Positions 10,701 to 18,815 of a DNA stretch of 64,000 nucleotides are shown one piece after another. Origin of the DNA: Pseudomonas shahriarae. GTDB lineage: Bacteria > Pseudomonadota > Gammaproteobacteria > Pseudomonadales > Pseudomonadaceae. Under the pieces are notes generated by a model. It saw nothing but the letters and a program-made list of their open reading frames with translations. It ran no database searches and was not told where the DNA came from. The translations under genes and the position numbers were made by a program. Numbering within the stretch: the stretch's first letter is position 1; every line of letters begins with the position of its first letter. The stretch covers positions 2,397,001 through 2,461,000 of the forward strand of contig NZ_CP077085.1 of assembly GCF_014268455.2 (NCBI RefSeq), read 5' to 3'.

Positions 10701-13469
10701 GGCAAGCTCGATCGCAAGGCGTTGCCGGCGCCGGATGCCAGTGCCTTGCAGCAGCACTACATCGCGCCGCGCAATGTCTTGGAGCAGCAGATTGCCGAGG
10801 TCTGGCAACAGGTGCTGGGTCTGGCGCAGGTGGGGGTGAGCGACAACTTCTTCGAACTGGGCGGGCACTCGCTGCTGGCCACCCAGGTGATTGCGCGGCT
10901 CAAGCAAACCCTGGCCAGCGACCCTGGCTTGCGGGACCTGTTCAATGCTCCGGTGTTGGAAGACTTTGCCGCCGTGTTGGCGGGCCGTTCGGCCGCGCAA
11001 CCGGCGCAGATCGCCTTGCGGGCCCATGGCCCGCGCAGCACTGCGCCCTTGTCCCTGGCCCAGCGCCGCTTGTGGGTGGCCGAACAGTTCTCGGCCGGCA
11101 ACGGCGCGTACGGTATGCCGCTGGCGTTGCGCTTGCGTGGCGAAGTCTCGGTGCCGTTGCTGATCGAAAGCCTCAAGTGCGTGGTGCAGCGTCATGAAGT
11201 GCTGCGCACCGCCTATGTCGCAGACGATGACGGCGATCCATTGGCAGTGATTTCGCCTGAGGTGGCACTGGACTTCGCCCTGGTCGACCTGTCGCACCTG
11301 GACCGTATCGAACAGGAAGCCCAGGTCGCCCAGGCCACGCTGGACAACACCCGACACCCGATCAACCTGGCACAAGCGCCGCTGTTGCGTGGGCAGATCC
11401 TGCGCCTGGGTGCCCATGAGCATGTGCTGCTGTATTCGATGCACCACATCATTTCCGATGGTTGGTCGATGGCGGTGCTGGTGGGTGAACTGGTGCAACA
11501 CTACGCCGCGCTCAAGCACGGCCGTGGCATCGACTTGCCGCCGCTGCCGGTGCAATACAGCGACTATGCCCAATGGCAACTGACGCTGGAGCAGGCCGGG
11601 GTCTTGCAGCAACAGGCCCGCTACTGGAAGGACGCCCTGGCCGGTCATCCCGGCCAACTCCTGTTACCCACTGATTTTCCACGGCCGCCAGTACCGTCTT
11701 TTGAAGGCTCCAGCGAGTCGTTCAGCGTGCCGCCGGCATTGGGCGAGGCACTCAAAGGCTTGTCCGGCCGCCACGGCGTCACGCCTTACACCACCTTGCT
11801 GGCGGCATTCCAGGTGTTGCTGCATCGCCTGGGCACCAGCGACGACTTGCTGGTGGGCGCTGATGTCGCGGGGCGCCAGCATGCCGAGCTGGAAGGCTTG
11901 ATTGGTTTCTTCGTGAATATCCTGCCCCTGCGTTCGCGCTTCGACGCAAAGGCCCGGTTCAGTGATTTCCTCGCTGCTGCGCGGGAAACCTCCCTCACGG
12001 CATTCGAGCATCAGGACCTGCCCCTGGACATGATCGCCGAAGCCAGCAACGTGCCCCGGCACCGGGGCTTCAACCCCTTGGTGCAAGTGCTGTTTGTGAT
12101 GAACAACCTGCCGGTGCACAGCGCTGGCCTGGCGGACATTGCCGTGGAGGTGGTGCCCAGCCTGGGCGGCTATTCCAAGTTCGACATGGCGTTGTTCATC
12201 GACGAAGAAGCCGGGCAGTGGCAAGGCACCTGGCAGTACGCCAATGACTTATTCAAACAAGAGCGCATTACCGAGCTTGTGAGCGCCTGGATGGGAATTC
12301 TTCAACAGATTGTCATGGATCCAGACATCCGATTAGGGGACATCATCATGCCGTCGAATACCGCTGTTGCTCCTGCCGCACCTGTTAGCCCGAAGGCCGA
12401 CAAACTGGGCAAGTTCCTCAAGAAACCGTCGAGCCCGGTGGCCAGGGCCCCGCTGCCGGCGATGCGTGAATCGCTGTTGAACGCCGACCAGGTGTTCCCG
12501 TTGCTGATGGAGCCCAATGATCCGGGGCTCGACCTGGTGACGTGGGTCCAGGCCAATCGCGCCTTGGTCGAGGAGAAGTTGGCGCGGCATGCGGGGATCC
12601 TGTTCCGAGGCTTTGCCATGCGTGATATCCACGACTTCGAGGCCTTTGCCGAAGCGGTCCAGCCGGGCCTGTACGGCCAGTACGGCGACTTGCCGAAGAA
12701 AGAGGGCGGCAAGAACACCTACCGCTCTACGCCGTACCCGGAAAAGAAAATGATCCTGTTCCACAACGAGAGCTCGCATCAGGATCGCTGGCCGCGCAAG
12801 CAACTGTTCTTCTGCGAGCAACCGTCGCCCGTGGGCGGTGCCACGCCGGTGGTCGATTGCCGGCAGATGTACCTGCGTTTGCCGCAAGCGTTGCGCGATA
12901 CATTCGAAAGCAAGGGCCTGCTGTATGTGCGCACCTTCGCCGATAAGCTCGACGTGTCCTGGCAGCATTTTTTCAAGACCGAAGACCGCGCCCAGGTCGA
13001 GCAGCGCTGCGCGCTGGCTGGCATTCAATGGACCTGGCTGGACAACGACGAACTGCAAATCCGCACCCCATGCCCGGCGATCATCACCCACCCGACCACG
13101 GGCGAGAAAACCTTCTTCAACCAGGTGCAACTGCACCACATCTACTGCCTGGACCCTGACGTGCGCGACGACCTGCTGGGCCTGTTCGGTCCCGAGCGGA
13201 TGCCGCGCCACGTGTACTACGGTGATGGCAGCCCGATTGAAGACGCGGTGATGCAACTCCTGGGCGAACTCTACGAGGCCTGTGCGGTGCGTTTTGACTG
13301 GCGCAAGGGCGATGTGATCCTGCTGGACAACATGCTTGCCGCCCACGCCCGCGACCCCTTTGAAGGCCCACGCAAAATCGTCGTGGCCATGGGTGAAATG
13401 ATCGAGCGGCGCGACCTGGAAACGATAACGCCCTCTACACGTATGCAAACTGAAGGGACTGAGGCATGA
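7719..13469 (+). CDS. Pyoverdine NRPS C-A(Gly)-T-C with C-terminal Fe/2-oxoglutarate beta-hydroxylase
   Basis: The ATG at 7719 sits behind a GGAGG-like site and overlaps the previous stop by 8 nt (1916 aa). Order: about 45-residue N-terminal linker, L-accepting C (LHHIITDGW), A (pocket D-I-L-Q-L-G-L-I, glycine), T (GGHSLLATQ), a second C with intact MHHIISDGW, then from about residue 1575 a TauD/SyrP-like dioxygenase. The dioxygenase shows the iron-binding H-x-E (FHNESS) and a distal His (LAAHARDPFEGPRK). Its own module activates Gly, which has no beta-carbon, so the hydroxylase must act on a carrier elsewhere. The Asp module encoded next is the obvious partner. The family is known for C-terminal aspartyl beta-hydroxylases in siderophore synthetases. 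The A-domain region 9213-10742 is nearly identical to an inverted copy at 36317-37846. Confidence 0.92.
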   Translation: MLKQGGAKTAELVARIKDLSAPKRAQLFRKLEQQGVNVARFPIVPASETGPQQLSYAQQRQWFLWQFDPTGSAYNICTALHLKGELDVEALQRSLSQVLARHEGLRAGFVQQGEQVRCIMRPIEAVELAVQAAPAGDPESVIKAFVQVQSSQPFDLEHDLLLRAAVLRLADDEHVLVLTLHHIITDGWSMQIMIDELLALYIAQVTGTPCALPAPIIQYADYAAWQRQWLEAGEGRRQLDYWRGKLGSEHVLLELPVDRPRLGPPDQRGATLPLALDRALSDGLKGLAQQQGVSPFMLLLASFQVLLHRYSGQSDIRVGVPTANRNRAETERVIGFFVNTQVMQATLDSQQPFADFVQTVKAAAHEAQTWQDLPFEQLVEALQPERNSLHTPLFQVMFNHQMETGRFADGQPLGGLLCTPVDSENLSAPFDLTLNTFDGPDGLSAVLTYATDIFDASTVERMARHWQRLLQGMVDDPRQRIGQLPMLNAAEQHLALQTWNASTADYPRDSAIHHLIEAQAARTPDAVALVFDTQSLTFARLNQQANRLAHRLIAAGVGPDVLVGIAVQRSVDLVVGLLAILKAGGAYVPLDPAYPEDRLAYMMQDSGLALLLTQAPLLARLPIPAGVSALVLDQPDAWLDGYSCENPLPRTTAEHLAYVIYTSGSTGKPKGVMVRHGALTNFVCSMARQPGLDANDRLLSLTTFSFDIFGLEIYGPLLAGATLVLTGQDINLDPQALLALVKQQRISVLQATPSTWRMLLDHPQADELKGCKLLCGGEALPLELATRLLALSPQVWNLYGPTETTIWSAQYPLTPTQPQPWLGGPIANTSLYILDDNLAPVPVGVAGELLIGGDGLARGYFQRPALTAERFLPDPFGAPGTRLYRTGDLARYRADGVIEYIGRVDHQVKIRGLRIELGEIEARLLEQPQVREAAVVVRDVAGHPQLVAYVVAVQAVSDEQALREACKRQLKGDLPEYMVPSHWVFLDSLPLTPNGKLDRKALPAPDASALQQHYIAPRNVLEQQIAEVWQQVLGLAQVGVSDNFFELGGHSLLATQVIARLKQTLASDPGLRDLFNAPVLEDFAAVLAGRSAAQPAQIALRAHGPRSTAPLSLAQRRLWVAEQFSAGNGAYGMPLALRLRGEVSVPLLIESLKCVVQRHEVLRTAYVADDDGDPLAVISPEVALDFALVDLSHLDRIEQEAQVAQATLDNTRHPINLAQAPLLRGQILRLGAHEHVLLYSMHHIISDGWSMAVLVGELVQHYAALKHGRGIDLPPLPVQYSDYAQWQLTLEQAGVLQQQARYWKDALAGHPGQLLLPTDFPRPPVPSFEGSSESFSVPPALGEALKGLSGRHGVTPYTTLLAAFQVLLHRLGTSDDLLVGADVAGRQHAELEGLIGFFVNILPLRSRFDAKARFSDFLAAARETSLTAFEHQDLPLDMIAEASNVPRHRGFNPLVQVLFVMNNLPVHSAGLADIAVEVVPSLGGYSKFDMALFIDEEAGQWQGTWQYANDLFKQERITELVSAWMGILQQIVMDPDIRLGDIIMPSNTAVAPAAPVSPKADKLGKFLKKPSSPVARAPLPAMRESLLNADQVFPLLMEPNDPGLDLVTWVQANRALVEEKLARHAGILFRGFAMRDIHDFEAFAEAVQPGLYGQYGDLPKKEGGKNTYRSTPYPEKKMILFHNESSHQDRWPRKQLFFCEQPSPVGGATPVVDCRQMYLRLPQALRDTFESKGLLYVRTFADKLDVSWQHFFKTEDRAQVEQRCALAGIQWTWLDNDELQIRTPCPAIITHPTTGEKTFFNQVQLHHIYCLDPDVRDDLLGLFGPERMPRHVYYGDGSPIEDAVMQLLGELYEACAVRFDWRKGDVILLDNMLAAHARDPFEGPRKIVVAMGEMIERRDLETITPSTRMQTEGTEA
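9213..10742 (+). repeat. 1530-bp inverted repeat, copy 1 (Gly A-domain)
   Basis: Gap-free, near-identical to the reverse complement of 36317-37846. Starts at TGGAACGCCAGCACTGCC in the C/A linker and ends in the A/T linker after CCGGATGCCAGT. Encoded differences are few (for example VFDTQ/VFHTQ, AVQRS/AVRRS, GVAGE/GVTGE, GHPQL/GHSQL, PSHWVFLDS/PIHWVFLAS). Confidence 0.95.
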
Positions 13470-16400
13470 GTACGCTTAACGATGCAGGCCTGGCGCTGCT
13501 CCCGGAACAACAACAGCGGGTGCTGGACGCACAGGACGGTGCGAGCTGGGGTGATATCGCGCACCTGTTGCATATCCAGATCAAGGGCGCGCTCGACGTT
13601 TCACGCCTGCAAGCGGCTTTAAACGGTTTGAGCCAGCGTCACACCGCGCTGCTCGCCCGATTGGCGACGGCGCCCGGTTATCGTGGCTTGCGGCAGTTCT
13701 TTGAGGCCGGTGCGGCGAATGTGGCATTGGCGGTGGATGAGTCCAGCGACACCACGCAGGTCTTGGTGCAGTGGTGCCAACGCCCGGTGAGCCTGGCGTC
13801 CGGGGTGTTTTTCGAGGGTCTGTTGCAGCGTATCGACGCGCAACACTGGCAATTGACCCTGGGCTTGGCGGGTTTTGTGGGGGATCAGGCGAGCCTGGGG
13901 ATTCTTTATCAAGACCTGTGTACGGCGTATGAGCAGGGCAGTTGCGCCGTGGATGAGGAGCTGGGGCAGTTTGCCCAGTACCTGGAGTGGCATGCCGAAG
14001 TAGTGCTCGACGAAGATGCCGATACTGCCAAGGCCTATTGGCAAGCCTGCCTGCCGAGCACTGGGGTGCTGGCACCGGAGTTGCCGGTGCGCTACGCGGA
14101 CACTGCGCCGGGCAAGGCCGGTGGGCAGACACTGACTGCCGCCCTCGACCCACGTGTGCTGGAGCGCCTGAGCCAACTGGCAGCCCAGCACAACACGCCG
14201 GTGACCACGCTATTGCAAGCAGCCTGGTGGGTGCTGCTGGCGCGCGTCAGTGGGCGCGAAGGTTTTGTCGCGGGCCTGCGGCATGACGCGCGCCAGGACT
14301 ATGAGTTCTTCGCACCCACCGTGGGCCTGCTGGAAAGAACCCTGCCGTTGAACCTGAACCTGGCGCCGACAGCATCGTTCACGCGTGTGTTGGCTGAGCT
14401 GACCGGTGTGCTGGAGACCCATGGCACCTGGCAAGAATATGCGCCGCTCGACGCCGGCCTGCCGCTGACCCATGGCTTTGGTGTGCGCCAGCAACCGGCA
14501 GCGCGCACAGTGGGGACATGCACCTGGAGCGGCGCCTACAGTGCTGATCTTCGGCCGCTGTTTGAACTGGCGCTGAATGTCGATATGGAGGAGGGCGGCG
14601 CTGTCTCCGGCCTGTCGCTGGACTATGCCGCTGCCGTTTATAGCCAGGCCGCGATGCAGACGCTGCTGGCGCAGTATCAAGTGCTATTGGGCAGTCTGCT
14701 GGAGCAGCCGGACGCGGCCATCGCAACCCTGAGCCTGTTGGGTGAGGCGGAACGCCAACGCCTGCTGGCGTTCAATCCCGCGCCGCAAGTGCTGGAAGAG
14801 CGGGTGCTGTTGCCTGAGCATATTCTCAATTGGGCCGAAATCACCCCGGACGCGTTGGCATTGGTCGCGGGGCAGCAGTCGCTGACCTACGCCGAGTTGG
14901 ATGCCGGCGTGCGTCAATTATCCAGCCGTCTGCGTCAAAAGGGTGTAGCCCCGGGCAGCATTGTCGCCCTGGCCTTGCCGCGTGGCGTGGCCCAGGTGCT
15001 GACTATTCTTGCGACCTGGCGCACAGGCGCTGCCTATCTGCCGCTGGACCCGAACTGGCCAGTGGCGCGCCAGGCCCAACTGGTGGAACAGGCCGGCGCG
15101 CAACTACTGGTCACCCAGGGTATGGCTTTGGATGGAGTCGGTTGCGCAGTACTGGACCTCGATCAAAAGGTGCAGCAACCGCTGGCGCAAGGACCTAGTG
15201 CAACCCTGCAAGGCCAGGACGCCGCTTATGTACTGTTTACCTCCGGCACCACCGGGGTGCCCAAGGGCGTGGTGGTCGAGCATCGGCAATTGCTCAATTA
15301 CGTCGCGGGCGTCAGCAGTGAGCTGGAGCTGGCTGCTTGCCGGCACTTCGCCCAAGGCTCCACTGTCGCGGCGGACCTGGGTAACACCAGCCTGTTTGGT
15401 GCGCTGTACAACGGCGCCACCTTGCATATCGTTGACGAGGCGACGATGCAGGATCCCGAAGCCTTCGCAGCCTTCATCGACACCCAGGGCATTGATTGCC
15501 TGAAAATCGTGCCGTCCCATCTTGCCGCCTTGCTCGAAGCACCGCAGCCGAAGGTGCCGGCCACCCTGATCCTCGGCGGCGAAGCCATCGGCCAGGGGAC
15601 GGTTGCGCGCATCTTCAACCTGCGCGCCGATTGCCGTCTGTTCAATCACTACGGGCCCACCGAAACCACCGTTGGCGTCGCCGTGCATACAATCAGCCCG
15701 GACGACTTGCAACACCTGGCCATTCCCCTGACTCGGGTATTGCCCAACAACCAGTTGTTCGTCCTCAACGAGGGCCTGCAACTGGTGGCCTGCGGCGAAC
15801 TGGGTGAGCTGTATATCGGCGGCCAGCAATTGTGCCGTGGCTACCTGAATGACCCGGCGCAGACCGATGCAGCGTTTATCAACAGTCCGTTTAACCCTGG
15901 CGAACGGTTGTACCGCAGCGGCGACCTGGCCCGCTACCTGCCACAAGGCGGTATCGCGCTGTATGGCCGGCGTGACCATCAGGTTAAGGTGCGCGGGTTC
16001 CGTATCGAACTGGCAGAAATCGAACAACAACTGCTGCGCGTGCCAGGCGTGAGCGAAGCCGTGGTGCTGCTGGCGCACGATGAGCCGGTCGCCTTTGTAC
16101 TGCCGAGCCAGGACGCGCCTGCGGATTGGCTGCAAAACCTCAAGCAGCAAATGGCTGAGCGCTTGCCGGCGGTGATGGTGCCGCACCAGTACCAGGTGGT
16201 GCAGCACATGCCGCGCCTGGGCAACGGCAAAGTCGACCGCCAGGCCTTGCAGAATCTGGAGTTGGTCGAAGAAGACGACACCTTCATCGAGCCCCTGGAC
16301 GCCCTTGAAACCTTGCTGGCCAGTCGCATGGCCCAGTTGCTGGGGCGCGAACGCTTGAGCCGCGACCGCGACTTCTTCGCCGCCGGTGGCCATTCGCTGC

Positions 16401-16636
16401 TGGTGATCAAGCTGGTCGCCGGGATTCGCAAACTGCTGCACTGCGAAGTCCACCCCGGCATCGTGTTCGATCACCCAAGTCCCGGCGCACTGGCCCAGGC
16501 CTTGCGTGCCCAGGAAGATAGCCCTGGCCAGTTGGAGAAACTGGCCCAGGCACGTTTGCGGCTGGACGCAATGAGTCCAGAGGAGAAGGCCGCGCTGCTG
16601 GAGAAGGCGCGCCAACAGGCGGCGGTGCAGAGCTAA
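13466..16636 (+). CDS. NRPS: degenerate condensation-like domain-A(Asp)-T
   Basis: Its ATG overlaps the preceding stop (ATGA), so it is cotranscribed and probably translationally coupled (1056 aa). The N-terminal about 430 residues have a condensation fold but the HHxxxDG motif is replaced by AGFVGDQ: both His are gone and only Asp remains. The A domain (about nt 14810-16240, FTSGTTGVPKG) has the unusual VAADLGNTSLF core, with pocket D-L-T-K-I-G-H-V, a classic aspartate code. T domain at about 16380 (AGGHSLLVI). No thioesterase follows. The canonical C domain closing the previous protein can form the Gly-Asp bond. The degenerate domain may instead be an interface domain positioning the beta-hydroxylase, giving beta-hydroxyaspartate; that role is inference. 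The tail (MSPEEKAALLEKARQ) may dock to the synthetase starting at 47215. Confidence 0.9.
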   Translation: MSTLNDAGLALLPEQQQRVLDAQDGASWGDIAHLLHIQIKGALDVSRLQAALNGLSQRHTALLARLATAPGYRGLRQFFEAGAANVALAVDESSDTTQVLVQWCQRPVSLASGVFFEGLLQRIDAQHWQLTLGLAGFVGDQASLGILYQDLCTAYEQGSCAVDEELGQFAQYLEWHAEVVLDEDADTAKAYWQACLPSTGVLAPELPVRYADTAPGKAGGQTLTAALDPRVLERLSQLAAQHNTPVTTLLQAAWWVLLARVSGREGFVAGLRHDARQDYEFFAPTVGLLERTLPLNLNLAPTASFTRVLAELTGVLETHGTWQEYAPLDAGLPLTHGFGVRQQPAARTVGTCTWSGAYSADLRPLFELALNVDMEEGGAVSGLSLDYAAAVYSQAAMQTLLAQYQVLLGSLLEQPDAAIATLSLLGEAERQRLLAFNPAPQVLEERVLLPEHILNWAEITPDALALVAGQQSLTYAELDAGVRQLSSRLRQKGVAPGSIVALALPRGVAQVLTILATWRTGAAYLPLDPNWPVARQAQLVEQAGAQLLVTQGMALDGVGCAVLDLDQKVQQPLAQGPSATLQGQDAAYVLFTSGTTGVPKGVVVEHRQLLNYVAGVSSELELAACRHFAQGSTVAADLGNTSLFGALYNGATLHIVDEATMQDPEAFAAFIDTQGIDCLKIVPSHLAALLEAPQPKVPATLILGGEAIGQGTVARIFNLRADCRLFNHYGPTETTVGVAVHTISPDDLQHLAIPLTRVLPNNQLFVLNEGLQLVACGELGELYIGGQQLCRGYLNDPAQTDAAFINSPFNPGERLYRSGDLARYLPQGGIALYGRRDHQVKVRGFRIELAEIEQQLLRVPGVSEAVVLLAHDEPVAFVLPSQDAPADWLQNLKQQMAERLPAVMVPHQYQVVQHMPRLGNGKVDRQALQNLELVEEDDTFIEPLDALETLLASRMAQLLGRERLSRDRDFFAAGGHSLLVIKLVAGIRKLLHCEVHPGIVFDHPSPGALAQALRAQEDSPGQLEKLAQARLRLDAMSPEEKAALLEKARQQAAVQS

Positions 16637-16641
16637 AACGG

Positions 16642-16679
16642 TTGCGGGCGCTGCCAGTCAGTCAGCGCTCGCAAGTTTT
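16642..16679 (+). terminator. Rho-independent terminator after the first NRPS operon
   Basis: Imperfect stem TTGCGGGCGCTG / CAGCGCTCGCAA with a 9-nt loop, followed by TTTTA, starting 6 nt after the stop of the Asp-module gene. Confidence 0.75.
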
Positions 16680-16687
16680 ATGCTGTT

Positions 16688-16706
16688 GCGAACGATTCTC
16701 ATAAAT
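16688..16706 (+). promoter_or_regulatory. Probable Fur box upstream of the sigma factor
   Basis: GCGAACGATTCTCATAAAT matches the Fur consensus core (GATTCTCAT) well in its centre. It lies 38-56 nt upstream of the sigma factor start, the expected place for iron repression of a FecI-type sigma gene. Confidence 0.6.
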
Positions 16707-16743
16707 TGTAGTCTAGCGCCCCCTATGTGTGCCCTGCACACGG

Positions 16744-17268
16744 ATGCTCATGGAGTGTGCGTTGGATAATCTGGACCGGTTGTTTCGCCTCTATCATCGC
16801 GAACTGCAGCAGATTGCCTACCGTCGCCTGGGCGACAGGGAGATGGCTGCCGACCTCGCTCAGGACGCATTCGTGCGTTACGTTGGCCTGGATCGACAGC
16901 AGCGCACCCATACGATTATCAACCCACGGTTTTTCCTGATTCGCGTGCTGCGCAACCTGATCATTGACCTTGGGCGCAGCCGTACGCGGCGCGGGCCGAT
17001 GGACTCGCTGGAGGATGTGCAGCACGAACTGCTGGATCCGTGCCCGGGGCCGGCGGCACTGGTGGAAATGCGCCAGCAGTTGCAATTGTTGCATCAGGCG
17101 TTGAGTGAATTGTCCGAGAACAGCCGCCAGGCCTTGTTACTCAATCGCCTCGATGGATTGGGCCATGCCGCCATCGCCCAGCAGCTTGGGGTTTCCCCCA
17201 GCATGGTCAGCAAATACATCATGAGTGCCGTGCTGCACTGTGCCCGTCGCCTCGGGATGACCGAGTGA
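16744..17268 (+). CDS. ECF sigma factor, FecI/FpvI type
   Basis: Small sigma-70 family protein (about 168-174 aa) with region 2 (LFRLYHRELQQIAYRRLGD, then DLAQDAFVRYV) and region 4 helix-turn-helix (LDGLGHAAIAQQLGVSPSMVSKYI). It directs RNA polymerase to iron-uptake promoters and belongs to cell-surface signalling systems. Starts: ATG 16744 and ATG 16750 lack a Shine-Dalgarno, whereas TTG 16762 has GGAG at 16752-16755, so the real start may be TTG 16762. The stop overlaps the GTG start of the FecR-like gene. A Fur box precedes it and TonB receptors with signalling domains follow, so iron-responsive control of those receptors, and perhaps of pyoverdine synthesis, is likely. It resembles FpvI; it is too divergent for me to call it PvdS. 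Confidence 0.88.
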   Translation: MLMECALDNLDRLFRLYHRELQQIAYRRLGDREMAADLAQDAFVRYVGLDRQQRTHTIINPRFFLIRVLRNLIIDLGRSRTRRGPMDSLEDVQHELLDPCPGPAALVEMRQQLQLLHQALSELSENSRQALLLNRLDGLGHAAIAQQLGVSPSMVSKYIMSAVLHCARRLGMTE

Positions 17269-18209
17269 CACGCGACCCTGCCCCGAGTAAACCTTCGCCG
17301 CTGCTGACCGAGCAAGCGTTGCAGTGGCTGGTCGACCTGCATTCGGGCAGTGCCGAGGCACCGTCTTGGGACGCCTACCTGCAGTGGTGCGAAACCTCCG
17401 CGGAGCACCAACGCGCCGCCCAGGCGGCGGAGCGGTTGTGGGAGAGCCTGGGCAGCGCACTGGAGCGTCCGCCCGCGTCGTCACGCCGCTTGCTGCAACT
17501 GGGACTTGTCGTCGCGTTGAGCCTGGCAGGCGGTTTGTCCTGGCAGGCGGAGCAACAAGGCTGGATGGCGGACCAGGTGACCGGCCTGGGTGAGCACCGC
17601 CGTGTGACACTGGCCGACGGCTCACACCTGGAACTGGCGCCACGCACGCGTGTGGATATCGCAATGCACGGTAATCGTCGTGTGCTGCATCTCTATACCG
17701 GGGAGCTCTTTGTCCAGGTCGCCCCCGATGCCCAGCGCCCATTCGAAGTACGCGCCGGCCGTGGCAGCCTGCGAGCGCTGGGCACCGGCTTCGACGTGCG
17801 GCGCGAAGGCGAGCAGGTGCGGATGGTCGTCACCGAACACATGGTGCGCGTGACATTGGACGACGATCCACAGACCACCGATGTCGAGGCCGGTCAGGCC
17901 GTGCAATACGGCCCGGAAGGTCTCTCGCGCACCCAGCCAGTCGACGTCGGCACCGCCACGGCCTGGCGCCGCGACAAACTGGTGTTCAACCGCCAGCCCC
18001 TGGGTGATGTGCTGGAGCAACTTGGCCGCTACCATCGCGGCGTAATCTGGGTCCGTGACAGCGGCCTGCGCGACCTGCCCGTGACCGGCATCATCGCCAC
18101 CGACGACACCGACGCCCAATTGAAACTGCTGCAACGCACCTTGCCGCTGCGAGTGCGCTTGCTGCCGTGGCTGACCGTGATCGAGCGCGACGACTCGCCG
18201 CGACAGTAA
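17265..18209 (+). CDS. FecR-type anti-sigma/sigma regulator
   Basis: 314 aa, GTG start overlapping the sigma stop (GTGA). The N-terminal cytosolic anti-sigma domain carries the typical QALQWLVDLHSG and W-x-x-W-like WDAYLQWCETS segments. One membrane helix lies at about residues 82-98 (LLQLGLVVALSLAGGLSW). The FecR periplasmic domain follows (VTLADGSHLELAPRTRVDI) with a C-terminal secretin/STN-like segment (FNRQPLGDVLEQLGRYHRG) that contacts receptor signalling domains. It should hold the adjacent sigma factor inactive until a ferri-siderophore-loaded receptor signals. Order and overlap support a standard sigma/anti-sigma/receptor unit, though which of the three downstream receptors signals to it is not shown. 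Confidence 0.9.
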   Translation: MTRDPAPSKPSPLLTEQALQWLVDLHSGSAEAPSWDAYLQWCETSAEHQRAAQAAERLWESLGSALERPPASSRRLLQLGLVVALSLAGGLSWQAEQQGWMADQVTGLGEHRRVTLADGSHLELAPRTRVDIAMHGNRRVLHLYTGELFVQVAPDAQRPFEVRAGRGSLRALGTGFDVRREGEQVRMVVTEHMVRVTLDDDPQTTDVEAGQAVQYGPEGLSRTQPVDVGTATAWRRDKLVFNRQPLGDVLEQLGRYHRGVIWVRDSGLRDLPVTGIIATDDTDAQLKLLQRTLPLRVRLLPWLTVIERDDSPRQ

Positions 18210-18217
18210 CTCAGCTT

Positions 18218-18316
18218 GCAAAAAATACACTTGCCGCCGCTGTCGGGTTTCAGAGGGTTGACGTCTTTCCTGTTGAGATTGATTTTTATTTGGCTGATTT
18301 CAGCAAGGGGAGCGTT
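18218..18316 (+). promoter_or_regulatory. Duplicated leader and putative ECF promoter of receptor 1
   Basis: GCAAAAAATA followed 17-18 nt later by TGTCGG (18241) looks like an ECF -35/-10 pair. The same arrangement precedes receptor 2 at 20906. The rest of the leader, including the AAGGGGAGC ribosome site, is almost identical between the two. Confidence 0.4.
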
Positions 18317-18815
18317 ATGCAGCATCTGATCAGGCACACCGCCTTGAGCCTGGCACTTGCCACGGCCAGTGCCGTGGGTATGAGCCTGCCGGCACAGGCG
18401 GCGCAGCAGCAGAAGAGCGACAGCCGGACCTACGCTATCGAGGCCGGTCAACTTGACCAGGTATTGACGCGCTTTGCCGAGCAGTCCGGGTTGCGGTTGA
18501 TGGTTGTCAGCGAATTGGTGGCCGGTCAGCAGTCGGACGGGTTGAGGGGGAACTACCCGGTGCAGCAGGGGCTTGATCGGTTGTTGCTGAACAGCGGCTT
18601 GGTCGCCCGATTGAGTGATGATGTGATTTTGATTGAGAAGGCACCGGTACAGGGTGGGGCGTTGGAGTTGGGGGCTACCACCATTCAGGGGCAGGGGATG
18701 GGGGAGATGACGGAGAATTCGGGGTCCTATACCACGGGGTTGACCAGTATCGGCTCGAAGACTCCGACCCGGTTACGGCAGACGCCGCAGTCGGTGTCGG
18801 TGGTGACAGCGCAGG
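18250..18815 (+). repeat. 566-bp direct repeat, copy 1 (leader plus receptor signalling domain)
   Basis: Aligns without gaps to 20938-21503 at a constant offset of 2688 nt, with only a handful of substitutions. It covers the leader, signal peptide, STN signalling domain and start of the plug, then identity drops abruptly after GACAGCGCAGG. Confidence 0.95.

Noticed and set aside
9513..11657. Long antisense open frames over the NRPS genes (also 36191-37738, 45434-46915, 15104-16615)
   Set aside because: They mirror conserved NRPS coding sequence on the other strand; the two over the Gly A-domains resemble each other only because the underlying repeat does.
2..16636. Plus-strand NRPS block as a separate lipopeptide siderophore (corrugatin-like) cluster
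   Set aside because: No starter C or acyl ligase, thioesterase or separate exporter visible, and its specificity order completes the pyoverdine peptide.
16688..16727. ATAAAT before the sigma gene as an iron-starvation box
   Set aside because: No CGT at 16-nt spacing; it is better explained as part of a Fur box.
18167..18316. Longer N-terminus for receptor 1 (and likewise 20915-21004 for receptor 2)
   Set aside because: It covers the leader and putative promoter; the signal peptide and strong ribosome site belong to the downstream ATG.
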